DNA of 64,000 nt, from NCBI RefSeq assembly GCF_017313265.1, contig NZ_JAFLQZ010000017.1, positions 62,001-126,000 of the forward strand, in the 5' to 3' direction. This document shows, piece by piece, positions 15,462 to 23,874 of this stretch. This stretch comes from Hymenobacter telluris. Lineage in GTDB: Bacteria; Bacteroidota; Bacteroidia; Cytophagales; Hymenobacteraceae. Below the pieces are notes generated by a model that saw only the letters and a list, made by a program, of their open reading frames with translations, had not been told where the DNA came from and ran no database searches. Made by a program: the position numbers and the translations under genes. The first letter of the stretch is position 1. Every line of letters begins with the position of its first letter.

Positions 15462-16502
15462 CTACAAACGGTGGTAGTAACGCAACGAGTCGGCTATTTC
15501 TGCTACCGTTACTGGTTGGTTGTACACCCCGTACCCAATGCCTTTCAGCAAGGTACAATTGATAACGGAACCCGCGTTTTTCTTGTCCTGACGGGCGTAT
15601 TCGGCAATAGCTTGCGTTTCCAGAGACACAAACTGCACCTTCTCGTACACCGAAAACAGGAAGGTTTCAATTTGGTCGAGTTCGGTTTCACTCAGCAGGC
15701 CGTGCTGCACACTCAGCCAGGCTTCACAGACCATGCCTGCCGCTACTGCCTCACCGTGCAGAATCTCGCGGCCGGGCTGTGCCAGCAAGAAGCTTTCCAG
15801 CGCATGCCCTACCGTATGCCCGAAGTTGAGCAGCTTGCGCGGACCAGCCTCCAGCGGGTCTTGCGCTACAATTTCCTGCTTTAGCGCCACCGAATGGCGA
15901 ATGGTATCCGTCCAGTCGTCGATGAACACGCTGTTCACGCGCTGCTCCTGAAAAGCGGCTGCGTCGGCAATTAGGCCGTGCTTTACCACTTCGGCGTAGC
16001 CCGATTTCAGTTGGCGCGGGTCGAGAGTGGCCAGGAATTGCGGGTCGATGAACACGCCAGCAGGTTCCTGAAACACGCCCAAATGGTTTTTAAAGCCTTG
16101 AAAATCAACGCCAGTTTTGCCACCTACACTGGCATCTACCTGCGCTAGCAGCGTGGTAGGCACCTGCATAAACCGGATACCACGCTTGTAGAGCGCAGCA
16201 CAGAAACCACCTAAATCGGTAACCACTCCGCCGCCCAGGTTCACTAGCACGGCAAACCGGTCGGCTTGCCGCTCCGTTAGTTTGTCCCACACTACCTCGC
16301 AGGTCGCTAGCGTTTTGGCGTCTTCACCAGCCGGAATTTCCAGCACCGTGTGGTTAGCCGGCAAGTGTGGCTGCAACAGCGGATAACACAAACGACCTGT
16401 GTTTTCATCAGCAAGCACAAAAACTTCGCTTACGGCTGGCTGGCGAAGCATTTCCGCTAATTCTGGCAAGGCATTTGCTCCAATCGACAAGATATTGTTC
16501 AA
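15462..16502 (-). CDS. aroB: 3-dehydroquinate synthase
   Basis: Second step of the shikimate pathway: cyclises DAHP to 3-dehydroquinate using NAD and a divalent metal. Motifs: VNLGGGVVTDLGGFCAA, FMQVPTTLLAQVDASVGGKT, GYAEVVKHGLI, KLLNFGHTVGHALE and LHGEAVAAGM with the metal-binding Glu and His residues. No ATG lies near the expected start; a TTG at 16502 gives 346 aa, the normal length. An in-frame TTG at 16595 would add 31 non-family residues and overlap the divergent lipoprotein region. It precedes aroA by about 120 bp on the same strand. Confidence 0.9.
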   Translation of the reverse strand: MNNILSIGANALPELAEMLRQPAVSEVFVLADENTGRLCYPLLQPHLPANHTVLEIPAGEDAKTLATCEVVWDKLTERQADRFAVLVNLGGGVVTDLGGFCAALYKRGIRFMQVPTTLLAQVDASVGGKTGVDFQGFKNHLGVFQEPAGVFIDPQFLATLDPRQLKSGYAEVVKHGLIADAAAFQEQRVNSVFIDDWTDTIRHSVALKQEIVAQDPLEAGPRKLLNFGHTVGHALESFLLAQPGREILHGEAVAAGMVCEAWLSVQHGLLSETELDQIETFLFSVYEKVQFVSLETQAIAEYARQDKKNAGSVINCTLLKGIGYGVYNQPVTVAEIADSLRYYHRL

Positions 16503-16632
16503 TGCAAACTGGTTTAAAGAAAATTTAATAGAGAAGCTTCCCGTTTCGGTGTAAAAATAGCTTGCTTTGATGCAACTATCCGGGCTCGGAATCAATCATG
16601 CAGTTATAACAGCCTTTACGCACTATTTATTG

Positions 16633-17088
16633 ATGTTATCCTTACCCTGCCGCTACGCATTTCCCGCCCTTCTGGCTGCTAGCTTGTTTACCAGTGCCTG
16701 CAACCGCGACTCAGTGCCCACCATGGAGCAGCAATTAGTAGGCCGCTGGGAATGGCAGCAGACATCTGGCAGCACCAATTCTGTATTAACTCCGGCTTCC
16801 ACTGGTCATCAGCTAGTGGTAGTGTTCGACCGGCGAGGCCGGGCACGCTTCTACCAGGACGGTAACTTGCTGAGTGCCGCGGCCTTTACGGTACGGCATA
16901 AGCGCGGCGGCTTCCGGCGGCCGGGTCGCCACATTATCCAGTACCGGGGCTACGAAGGCACCCAATATTACTCTGTAACGGGTAATATCCTGTATTTGGA
17001 GGAAACGCGAGGCAAAGCTATCCGGCACAGCTATGTGCGCTTGCCTTCCGAAACCGAGCTTACCACCCTGAATCAGCCGCCAAAGTAG
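16633..17088 (+). CDS. putative lipoprotein of unknown function
   Basis: 151 aa from the ATG at 16633. A signal peptide ends in a lipobox-like LFTSAC at about residue 23. The mature part contains LVGRWEW, a VVFDRRGRARFYQDG stretch and YRGYEGTQYYSVTGNILYL, like small lipocalin/DUF-type domains in Bacteroidota that carry an LVGRW motif. Specific function unknown. It is divergent from aroB and convergent with the DAHP synthase gene, separated by a bidirectional terminator. Confidence 0.72.
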   Translation: MLSLPCRYAFPALLAASLFTSACNRDSVPTMEQQLVGRWEWQQTSGSTNSVLTPASTGHQLVVVFDRRGRARFYQDGNLLSAAAFTVRHKRGGFRRPGRHIIQYRGYEGTQYYSVTGNILYLEETRGKAIRHSYVRLPSETELTTLNQPPK

Positions 17089-17109
17089 CCTCGATGGCCT
17101 CATTTAGGG

Positions 17110-17177
17110 AAAGCCCTCGTTCAGTTTAGGAGAAGCGTACAGCTAAGTACTTCTCTTAGACTAAACGAGGGCTTTTT
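17110..17177. terminator. bidirectional terminator
   Basis: AAAGCCCTCG (17110-17119) pairs with CGAGGGCTTT (17166-17175), and the inner arms (CAGTTTAGGAGAAG against CTTCTCTTAGACTAAA) pair further. A and T runs on both sides suit the convergent genes. Confidence 0.85.
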
Positions 17178-17185
17178 CCTGCCTA

Positions 17186-18283
17186 CTAATCAGGGCGTTG
17201 CATGATTTCGGTTTGTCGCCGGATGCTCTCAATATGAATCAGCTTGTAGAGCTCGGCAATAAACTTCTCGTTCACTTGCAGCTTACGCGCCCACGCTTGC
17301 CGCGACTCGAAAATCTCGTTCCAACGGTCCATTTGCAGGATTTTAACGTCGTTTTCCTTTTTATACTCGGCCAGCTCTCCTACCAGCGCCATCCGGCGAG
17401 CTAGGCCTTCCATTATTTCCCGGTCGGCTTCGTCCATCTTATTGCGCAGCTCTTCGGCCTTGTTCAGATACTCGGCGTTGTTGGAAGAGCGGTAGCGGAA
17501 ATGCAGCTCGCTGATGATTTCCCCTAAACGGGCGGGTGTTACTTGCTGCGCCGCGTCGCTGAGGGCCTTATCAGGGTCGGGGTGAGTTTCAATCATTAGG
17601 CCGTCGTAGTCAAGGTCGAGGGCTTTCTGGGCAATGGGCAGCAGCAAGTCGCGGCGGCCGCCAATGTGGCTAGGGTCACAGATAAGCGGCAGCTGCGGAA
17701 AGCGGCTTTTCAGTTCGATGGGCAATATCCAGGTGGGCGCATTGCGGTAGCGTGAGGGCGCAAACGTGCTGAACCCGCGGTGGATAGCCGCCAAATCGGT
17801 GATGCCGGCGCGTTCCAGCCGTTCCAGTGCCCCGGCCCACAAGGCCACGTCGGGGTTCACGGGGTTTTTCACCATCACTGGCACCCCGGTACCGGCCAGC
17901 GCATCGGCCAGCTCCTGAATGGCAAACGGGTTGACGGTGGTGCGCGCACCAATCCAAAGCACATCAATACCATGCGCCAATGCTTCTTCTACGTGGCGCG
18001 GCGTGGCTACCTCCACGGTGGTTGGGATGCCGGTTTCCACTTTCACACGCTGCAACCACGGCAAGGCCACCGAGCCCATTCCCTCGAAACCGCCTGGCTT
18101 GGTCCGGGGCTTCCAGATGCCCGCCCGAAATAAATCCACCCGGCCCAACGCCTTCAGCCCGTGCGCGGTAGCCAGGACCTGTTCTTCAGTTTCGGCCGAG
18201 CATGGCCCGGCAATCAGCAACGGGCTGCCTTTGGCAACTAAACGGCTGGAAAAGAAATTTTCGGGAGTGGCAGAAGCAGGCAT
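17186..18283 (-). CDS. bifunctional DAHP synthase / chorismate mutase
   Basis: First committed step of aromatic biosynthesis (PEP + erythrose-4-phosphate to DAHP) fused to chorismate mutase (chorismate to prephenate). 365 aa from the ATG at 18283; a GTG at 18316 is an alternative. The N-terminal KDSA/DAHP barrel shows IAGPCSAETEEQV, FRAGIWKPRTKPGGFEG, WIGARTTVNPF, MVKNPVNPD and ICDPSHIGGRRD. From about residue 275 the AroQ-type mutase helix bundle follows (ELRNKMDEADREIMEGLARR). The fused mutase is known in Bacteroidota and usually gives the enzyme feedback control by prephenate. It is divergent from the proline dehydrogenase gene. Confidence 0.93.
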   Translation of the reverse strand: MPASATPENFFSSRLVAKGSPLLIAGPCSAETEEQVLATAHGLKALGRVDLFRAGIWKPRTKPGGFEGMGSVALPWLQRVKVETGIPTTVEVATPRHVEEALAHGIDVLWIGARTTVNPFAIQELADALAGTGVPVMVKNPVNPDVALWAGALERLERAGITDLAAIHRGFSTFAPSRYRNAPTWILPIELKSRFPQLPLICDPSHIGGRRDLLLPIAQKALDLDYDGLMIETHPDPDKALSDAAQQVTPARLGEIISELHFRYRSSNNAEYLNKAEELRNKMDEADREIMEGLARRMALVGELAEYKKENDVKILQMDRWNEIFESRQAWARKLQVNEKFIAELYKLIHIESIRRQTEIMQRPD

Positions 18284-18384
18284 AGGGGAGGCAAAAAACC
18301 GAACGGCCGAAGCCACCCAGGCAGTGAATGAAAGCAGAAGAAACGATGTTCAACCGAGGAAGGCAAAGCGCATAACCTGATCCG

Positions 18385-18412
18385 TTGGAATCTTGTTTAA
18401 AGGCTACCTTTG
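18385..18412 (+). promoter_or_regulatory. promoter of the proline dehydrogenase gene
   Basis: TTG at 18385-18387, 17-nt spacer, TACCTTTG at 18405-18412. This is a full match to TTG-N17..23-TAnnTTTG, 32 bp before the ATG at 18445. Confidence 0.6.
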
Positions 18413-18444
18413 TTTCTCAGTTTCCTCCGCCAAAGCTACGCCCT

Positions 18445-19635
18445 ATGCCCATAACCCAAGCTCCACCCGTTTCATTTGATGACACCGCCGTAGCCTTCGC
18501 CTCGAAGTCGGACGCGGAGTTGCGCAAAATGTACGCGCTGTTTGCTTCCATGAACAACAATACGCTGGTGAAAACCGGTGGCGGCTTAATGAAAACCGCG
18601 TTGAAGTGGGGCATACCGGGCAGCAAATTTTTGATTAAGCATTCCATCTTCAATCAGTTTTGCGGCGGCGAAACCATTAAGGAGTGCATTCCCGTCATTG
18701 CCGAGCTAGGCCGCTACGGTATCGGCACCATCCTCGACTACTCGGTGGAAGGCGAAGGCAACGATAAAAGCTTCGACCATACCCGCGACGAAATATTGGC
18801 CACAATTGACCTGGCGCATCGGTCCACCCACATTCCATTTTCGGTGTTCAAAGTGACGGGGCTGGCCGACAGCGGTTTGCTGGAGAAAGTGCAGGCCGGC
18901 AAGCCCCTTACCCCAGCCGAGCAGGCCAGCTACGACCGGGCGCATGCCCGCATGGATGCCATTTGCCAGCGCGCCCACCAGTATGGCGTACGGGTGTTTG
19001 TGGATGCCGAGGAAAGCTGGTTTCAGCAAACCATCGACAATCTGGCTTACGAGATGATGCGCAAGTACAACCGCGAATCGGCCATCGTCTGGAATACCTA
19101 TCAGCTCTACCGCCACGACCGGCTGGATGCTATTAAAGCTGCGCACGATGATGCCAAGCAAGGCGGCTACTACTTAGGCGGCAAACTGGTGCGCGGAGCC
19201 TACATGGAAAAAGAAGCTCGGGTGGCTGGCCAGCGTGGCTACCAAAACCCCATCAACCCCAGTAAGCAGGCCACCGACGACCTATACAATGAGTCGTTGC
19301 GGTATTGCGTGCAACACATCGACCGGATCAGCATTTGCGCAGGCACTCACAACGAAGCCAGCTCCAAGCTCCTGACCGAGGTGATGCAAGAATTTGACGT
19401 GCAGCCCGGCGACCCGCGCATTTGGTTTGCGCAGCTCTATGGCATGAGCGACAACCTCAGCTATAACCTGGCGCATGCCGGCTACAATACCGCCAAATAT
19501 GTACCCTACGGCCCCGTAGACGCAGTTATGCCGTACCTGCTCCGCCGCGCCGATGAGAACACCGCCATTGCTGGCCAGAGCAGCCGCGAATTTTTGCTGA
19601 TCCAAAAAGAAATAAGACGCCGCCAGGGCCGTTAG
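18445..19635 (+). CDS. proline dehydrogenase (monofunctional PRODH)
   Basis: FAD enzyme that oxidises proline to pyrroline-5-carboxylate; 396 aa from the ATG at 18445. The family TIM barrel is seen in YGIGTILDYSVEGEG, FSVFKVTGL, VRVFVDAEESWFQ, WNTYQLYRHDRL, GGKLVRGAYMEKEA and the C-terminal YVPYGPVDAVMPYLLRRADEN, with substrate-binding Arg residues in YLLRR. The second enzyme (P5C dehydrogenase) is not adjacent. Upstream in-frame codons from 18385 lie over the promoter and are rejected as coding. Confidence 0.93.
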   Translation: MPITQAPPVSFDDTAVAFASKSDAELRKMYALFASMNNNTLVKTGGGLMKTALKWGIPGSKFLIKHSIFNQFCGGETIKECIPVIAELGRYGIGTILDYSVEGEGNDKSFDHTRDEILATIDLAHRSTHIPFSVFKVTGLADSGLLEKVQAGKPLTPAEQASYDRAHARMDAICQRAHQYGVRVFVDAEESWFQQTIDNLAYEMMRKYNRESAIVWNTYQLYRHDRLDAIKAAHDDAKQGGYYLGGKLVRGAYMEKEARVAGQRGYQNPINPSKQATDDLYNESLRYCVQHIDRISICAGTHNEASSKLLTEVMQEFDVQPGDPRIWFAQLYGMSDNLSYNLAHAGYNTAKYVPYGPVDAVMPYLLRRADENTAIAGQSSREFLLIQKEIRRRQGR

Positions 19636-19674
19636 AGTTGGTTTTGCCAATCGGCACGGTTTTGGGTATCCGCC

Positions 19675-19716
19675 GCCCGTTGTTTTGGCACTTTGCCGAA
19701 ACAGCGGGCTTTTTTT
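19675..19716 (+). terminator. Rho-independent terminator after proline dehydrogenase
   Basis: GCCCGTTGTTT (19675-19685) pairs with AAACAGCGGGC (19699-19709) with one wobble, followed by seven T. Confidence 0.8.
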
Positions 19717-19725
19717 GTACTTTTC
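19692..19725 (+). promoter_or_regulatory. promoter-like element before 19752
   Basis: TTTG at 19692-19695, 22-nt spacer, TACTTTTC at 19718-19725 (one mismatch to TAnnTTTG). It overlaps the preceding terminator, so the gene at 19752 can be transcribed on its own. Confidence 0.4.
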
Positions 19726-19751
19726 ACACCCAACTCCCATTCTCACTGCCC

Positions 19752-20120
19752 ATGTACGGCCGAATTCGCAGCCATTTAATTCGCTTTGCCCGCCATCAGG
19801 TAGGCACCATCAGCTACTTGAACCTTGTACAAGAAGCTGAACTGGGGCTCAACCTCGACATCTCACACGAGAAGGCCCGTTTGAACGAACTATTAGCCGA
19901 AATTTCGGAACAAGAGTACCAAGCCGGTCGGCCCATTATCAGCAGCCTGGTGAAAGTAGAGGGCTCCAAAGGCCAAGGGGACAACTTCTATAAGCTGTGC
20001 GAGCGACTAGGTATGGGCGAATGGCGCACCCTCAAGCAACAGGAAGACTTCCTGAAGAATCTGCGCCGCGAATGCCGCGCTTTCTGGCAGGATGAAACGA
20101 ATTTCGAGCGTTTCGGATAA
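19752..20120 (+). CDS. hypothetical cytoplasmic protein
   Basis: 122 aa, no family recognised. The ATG at 19752 is favoured because upstream in-frame codons cross the terminator and promoter. The sequence is charged and helical (EKARLNELLAEISEQEYQAG), contains ISSLVKVEGSKGQGDNFYKL and ends RRECRAFWQDETNFERFG. The pattern ISSLV..G..G.GFY.L recalls short proteins found next to restriction or phage genes, but nothing of that kind is nearby here. Confidence 0.65.
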   Translation: MYGRIRSHLIRFARHQVGTISYLNLVQEAELGLNLDISHEKARLNELLAEISEQEYQAGRPIISSLVKVEGSKGQGDNFYKLCERLGMGEWRTLKQQEDFLKNLRRECRAFWQDETNFERFG

Positions 20121-20288
20121 GGCAGACTACAGATGAGTTAGATGAACAGAGGTTTCGAGGAAGCCCTAATTTTATGTGTAACCTCTATAGGGGGGCCGCG
20201 TTTAGGTATCTACAAAGCGAGTTCGGGTGCCCTACTCTCCGAACTTGCTTCTTCCTTTCCCTCTTTTCATTTAATCTCTCTCAGTCTT

Positions 20289-21143
20289 ATGAACACCAAC
20301 GATTCGAATAACCCGACAAATACTGGTACTGGTTCAGGCTCTAACTATGGTACCGGCAATGCAGGTACTGGTTTCGGTAGCGGCGCAAGCTCCAATAGCA
20401 ATTCCACTTCGGGTGGTAACCTGGGTAACTCCAGCACTGGCGATTCAAGCCTCCGCGCGGCTGACAGCGACGCTGCACACCATGACTATAGTGCAACCCA
20501 AAAAGGTGCTGCCGTAGCCGGTGGTGTTGGTGCCACTGTAGGTGCTGGAGTTGATGCCGTGCAAAACGCCGCAGGCGACGCCGCCCGCGCAGTAACCGGC
20601 AACGATACGACGTATGGCTCGTCTAACAAAGGCGGTATGATGACCGGCATGTTCCGTGACCGTGACAGCGCCGAGCGTGCTTATCAGTCGCTGTCGTCGC
20701 GCGGCTATACCAAGGACGATGTGAACCTGTTGATGTCGGATGACACCCGCAAAACCCACTTCGGCGACAATACGGCTGACACTGAGCTTGGCGATAAGGC
20801 CATGGAAGGTGCTGGCGTAGGTTCGGCCATTGGTGGTACTGCTGGTGCCGTGATTGGTGCCATTGCTGCCATTGGTACTTCGGTAGCGTTGCCCGGCCTG
20901 GGTCTGATCATTGCGGGTCCTATTGCAGCTGCCTTGGCTGGCGCTGGTGCCGGTGGTCTGACGGGTGGCCTGGTAGGTGCCCTAGTAGGCTCGGGTATTC
21001 CAGAAGAGCACGCCAAAGAGTACGAATCTGATATCCAGAATGGTGGTATTGTGATGGGCGTAAACCCACGCAACGACGAAGATGCTCGTTACTTCGAAGA
21101 CGAGTTCCGCCGCAACAACGGCGACAAAGTACGTCGCTACTAA
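20289..21143 (+). CDS. GSP17M-like stress protein with glycine-zipper region
   Basis: 284 aa from the ATG at 20289. Residues 1-60 are a low-complexity Thr/Gly/Asn/Ser tract (TNTGTGSGSNYGTGNAGTGF). A general-stress-protein-17M-type domain follows (MTGMFRDRDSAERAYQSL, SRGYTKDDVNLLMSDDTRK), then a long Gly/Ala hydrophobic zipper (GAVIGAIAAIGTSVALPGLG, GPIAAALAGAGAGGLTGGLV) that may insert in a membrane. The end (EDARYFEDEFRRNNGDKVRRY) is charged. Such proteins are linked to osmotic or oxidative stress; the role here is inferred. Closed by a strong terminator. Confidence 0.75.
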   Translation: MNTNDSNNPTNTGTGSGSNYGTGNAGTGFGSGASSNSNSTSGGNLGNSSTGDSSLRAADSDAAHHDYSATQKGAAVAGGVGATVGAGVDAVQNAAGDAARAVTGNDTTYGSSNKGGMMTGMFRDRDSAERAYQSLSSRGYTKDDVNLLMSDDTRKTHFGDNTADTELGDKAMEGAGVGSAIGGTAGAVIGAIAAIGTSVALPGLGLIIAGPIAAALAGAGAGGLTGGLVGALVGSGIPEEHAKEYESDIQNGGIVMGVNPRNDEDARYFEDEFRRNNGDKVRRY

Positions 21144-21164
21144 TCTGACAATAAGCATTCTGTG

Positions 21165-21201
21165 AAAAGGCCCCTCCTTATACTAGGAGGGGCCTTTTTT
21201 T
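21165..21201 (+). terminator. Rho-independent terminator
   Basis: AAAAGGCCCCTCCT (21165-21178), 6-nt loop, AGGAGGGGCCTTTT (21185-21198), T run. Perfect 14-bp stem. Confidence 0.92.
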
Positions 21202-21429
21202 GTAGCTCTAGAATAGCTAAATTACTGCTTCTGCCAAAGAGGCTATTCTGCTGTTTGGCGCGCTTTTGGCTATACTTTCAAGCAGCCGCTTGCCTGATAG
21301 TTGCGTCTTGTGGTTTAGCGTTGTTTTCTGGAATAGCCCCGCATGTTGGGCACTTATTCGGCAGGATTCGGCGTTTTCCTCTTGAACTAGGGTGGCGACT
21401 ATGTCGTAAAGCAGAGAACGGCATTCGCT

Positions 21430-21437
21430 TACATTTG
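21430..21437 (+). promoter_or_regulatory. -7 box for the S41 protease gene
   Basis: TACATTTG matches TAnnTTTG, 28 bp before the ATG at 21465. No TTG at -33. The 320-bp gap from 21144 to 21464 holds only the terminator above and this box; its in-frame open codons show no protein character. Confidence 0.35.
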
Positions 21438-21464
21438 ATTTTCCTTCATTTCACTCGATTCTTC

Positions 21465-23615
21465 ATGTCTTTCCCCCGAATCAAGATTGGCTTATATGCC
21501 GCGGTGGTGCTGGCAGTTTTCGTGCTGGCTTCCTACAAGCTCTACCGCCGTGGCGACTCACGGCCACCGCAGAAAGACGCTGTGCTTATCCAGGCCATGC
21601 TTTCCGGCCTGACCACGGCTCATTATCAACCCGAAAAACTCGATGATACCTTCTCGAAGCGGGTATTTGACTTATACCTGAAGCGCGTTGATTCCAACAA
21701 GAAGTTTTTGCTGGCTTCTGATGTTGCGCAGCTACGCAGCAAGTACCAAAACGATATTGATGAGGAAGTGAAGCGCGGCACCCATGAGTTCATGGACCAG
21801 ACCAATATGCTCATCGACCAGCGCGTGAAAGACGTGCAGGCTCTGTACCGCGACATCTTGGCCAAGCCGTTCGACTTTACTACCGAAGAGACCTTTGAAA
21901 CCGAGCCTGATAAAGCCAATTTCGCTGCCGACAAAGCTGCTCAGCGCGAAGAATGGCGCAAGTTTCTGAAGTACCAGACCATGGTGCGGATTTCGGAAAT
22001 GATGGACACTCAGGCCAAGAAGAAGGATAAGCCGCTGGCTGCCACTTCTGTAACACCTTCTACTGCTACCACTTCCGAGCCCACCCGTACGCCGGCCGAA
22101 ATGGAAGCCGAAGCGCGTAAACGGGTGCTGAAGTACTTCGACGACCAGTTCAACGACTTGTTGCAAAATGATGCCAATGACCGGCTGGCTATGTACGCCA
22201 ACGTCATTGCCAACACCTACGACCCCCACACGGAGTATTTCGCTCCGCGCGATAAAGAAAGTTTCGATGTAGCCATGACTGGCCGCTTCGAGGGCATCGG
22301 TGCTTCGCTGCAAGAGAAAGACGGCCAGATTAAGATTACTGACATCATTCCTGGTAGTGCTTCGTATCGCCAGGGCGAACTGAAAGCTGGCGACATTATC
22401 CTGCGTGTAGCGCAAGGTGCCGATGAGCCTGTATCGGTGGAAGGTATGCGCCTTGACAAAGCTGTGTCAATGATTAAAGGCAAGAAAGGCTCTGAGGTAC
22501 GCCTCACGGTTAAAAAGCCCGATAACAGCACCAAAATCGTTTCGATTATTCGCGACGTAGTGATTATCAAAGAAACCTACGCGCAGTCGGCCACCATCAA
22601 TGAAGCAGGCAAAAAGATTGGCTACATCAAACTGCCCACCTTCTATGCCGACTTCAACGACAACGGCGGCCGCAGCTCGGCCGACGATGTGAAGAAAGAA
22701 CTGGAGAAACTGAAGCAGGAAAACGTGCAAGGTGTGGTGCTTGACTTGCGCTTCAACGGCGGTGGCTCGTTGCAGGATGCCGTGGAAATGGCTGGCCTGT
22801 TCATCGACAGCGGCCCGGTTGTGCAAGTGAAAGGCCCACAAGGTGCTCCTACCGTTCTCAACGACCGTGACCCCCGCGTACAGTACAGCGGCCCGCTCGT
22901 GGTGCTGGTGAACAAGTACAGCGCTTCTGCTTCTGAAATTCTGGCTGCAGCTATTCAGGATTACAAGCGCGGCGTGATTATGGGCGCCGCCAGCACCTAT
23001 GGCAAAGGCACCGTACAGCGCATTTTCGACTTGGATGATGCCCTACCGGCTGAATTCAACAGCATCAAGCCGTTTGGCTCTTTGAAGCTGACTACGCAGA
23101 AGTTTTACCGCATCAACGGCGGCTCCACCCAGTTCAAAGGAGTTGTACCGGACATCATTCTGCCGGATGCATACAGCTACCTCGACCAAGGCGAAAAAGA
23201 ATCGGATTACCCACTGAAGTGGGACGAAATTACCCCGGCCCGCTACCGTCCGTGGGCGCAGGCTCCCGCTACCGACAAGCTGCGTACGGCCAGCCAGGCT
23301 CGTGTAGCTGCTAGCCCAAGCTTCCGCTTGGTGAATGAGTTGGCTCAGCGGATGCGCAAGCGCAAAGACGACACCAAAGTATCGTTGAAGTTGACGGCGT
23401 ACCGTGCTGAGCAGCAAACCAACAAAGTGGAGTCGGATAAGTATGAGGCCGCTCAGAAAGCCGCTCAGCCTTTGGCCATTGCTCCTCTTTCAACTGATTT
23501 GCGCGCCTTAGGCAGCGACACAGTGGAAATCAACCGGGCTTCGCGCTTCACCAAAAACCTGAACAAGGACATCACGCTTCGTGAAGCTGTGTCAGTAGTG
23601 AAAGACCAGATGTAA
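21465..23615 (+). CDS. carboxyl-terminal processing protease, S41 family (Tsp/Prc-like)
   Basis: Periplasmic serine protease with PDZ domain, 716 aa from the ATG at 21465; the in-frame extension to 21162 crosses the terminator. An N-terminal membrane anchor (GLYAAVVLAVFVLASYKLY, about residues 9-27) precedes the Tsp N-domain (QPEKLDDTFSKRVFDLYLKR). The PDZ domain spans about residues 275-355 (IGASLQEKDGQIKITDIIPG). The protease core follows: GYIKLPTFYADFN, VVLDLRFNGGGSLQDAV, the Ser region NKYSASASEILAAAIQDYKR, and the Lys in STYGKGTVQ. The C-terminal DUF3340-like helical part is present. Monocistronic. Confidence 0.93.
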   Translation: MSFPRIKIGLYAAVVLAVFVLASYKLYRRGDSRPPQKDAVLIQAMLSGLTTAHYQPEKLDDTFSKRVFDLYLKRVDSNKKFLLASDVAQLRSKYQNDIDEEVKRGTHEFMDQTNMLIDQRVKDVQALYRDILAKPFDFTTEETFETEPDKANFAADKAAQREEWRKFLKYQTMVRISEMMDTQAKKKDKPLAATSVTPSTATTSEPTRTPAEMEAEARKRVLKYFDDQFNDLLQNDANDRLAMYANVIANTYDPHTEYFAPRDKESFDVAMTGRFEGIGASLQEKDGQIKITDIIPGSASYRQGELKAGDIILRVAQGADEPVSVEGMRLDKAVSMIKGKKGSEVRLTVKKPDNSTKIVSIIRDVVIIKETYAQSATINEAGKKIGYIKLPTFYADFNDNGGRSSADDVKKELEKLKQENVQGVVLDLRFNGGGSLQDAVEMAGLFIDSGPVVQVKGPQGAPTVLNDRDPRVQYSGPLVVLVNKYSASASEILAAAIQDYKRGVIMGAASTYGKGTVQRIFDLDDALPAEFNSIKPFGSLKLTTQKFYRINGGSTQFKGVVPDIILPDAYSYLDQGEKESDYPLKWDEITPARYRPWAQAPATDKLRTASQARVAASPSFRLVNELAQRMRKRKDDTKVSLKLTAYRAEQQTNKVESDKYEAAQKAAQPLAIAPLSTDLRALGSDTVEINRASRFTKNLNKDITLREAVSVVKDQM

Positions 23616-23652
23616 TTCCAAATTCAGTAGCAGGCACCTAAGTTCTTGCCAC

Positions 23653-23691
23653 AAAAAAGCCTCGGTAGTTACTGCTGCCGGGGCTTTTTTT
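23653..23691 (+). terminator. Rho-independent terminator after the S41 protease
   Basis: AAAAAAGCCTCGG (23653-23665) pairs with CCGGGGCTTTTTT (23678-23690) with one G-T wobble, then T. Confidence 0.88.
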
Positions 23692-23755
23692 ATGCTCAAT
23701 CAAGTAGTAAACAAACACCCTCCGTATCGTTAGCAAATAGACTCTAAAAATAAAT

Positions 23756-23779
23756 TGATGAAAATCCACATTTTCATCA
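23756..23779. promoter_or_regulatory. palindrome, possible operator
   Basis: TGATGAAAA, 6-nt spacer TCCACA, TTTTCATCA: a perfect 9-bp inverted repeat ending 8 bp upstream of the -33 box of the next promoter, in an AT-rich stretch. A direct repeat TAGCAAATA also occurs at 23731 and 23832. The position suits a regulator-binding site. Confidence 0.45.
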
Positions 23780-23786
23780 TAAACCA

Positions 23787-23820
23787 TTGATTTACAACAC
23801 TAATACTTATCATATATTTG
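23787..23820 (+). promoter_or_regulatory. promoter of the gene at 23875
   Basis: TTG at 23787-23789, 23-nt spacer, TATATTTG at 23813-23820 (TAnnTTTG), 55 bp before the ATG. Confidence 0.55.
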
Positions 23821-23874
23821 CCCAATATTTTTAGCAAATAAGAACTAATACTATTACCTTCATGTTGAACTAGC

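Noticed and set aside
21162..21464. N-terminal extension of the S41 protease
   Set aside because: The open codons begin inside the preceding terminator and cover a -7 box; the signal anchor starts at 21465.
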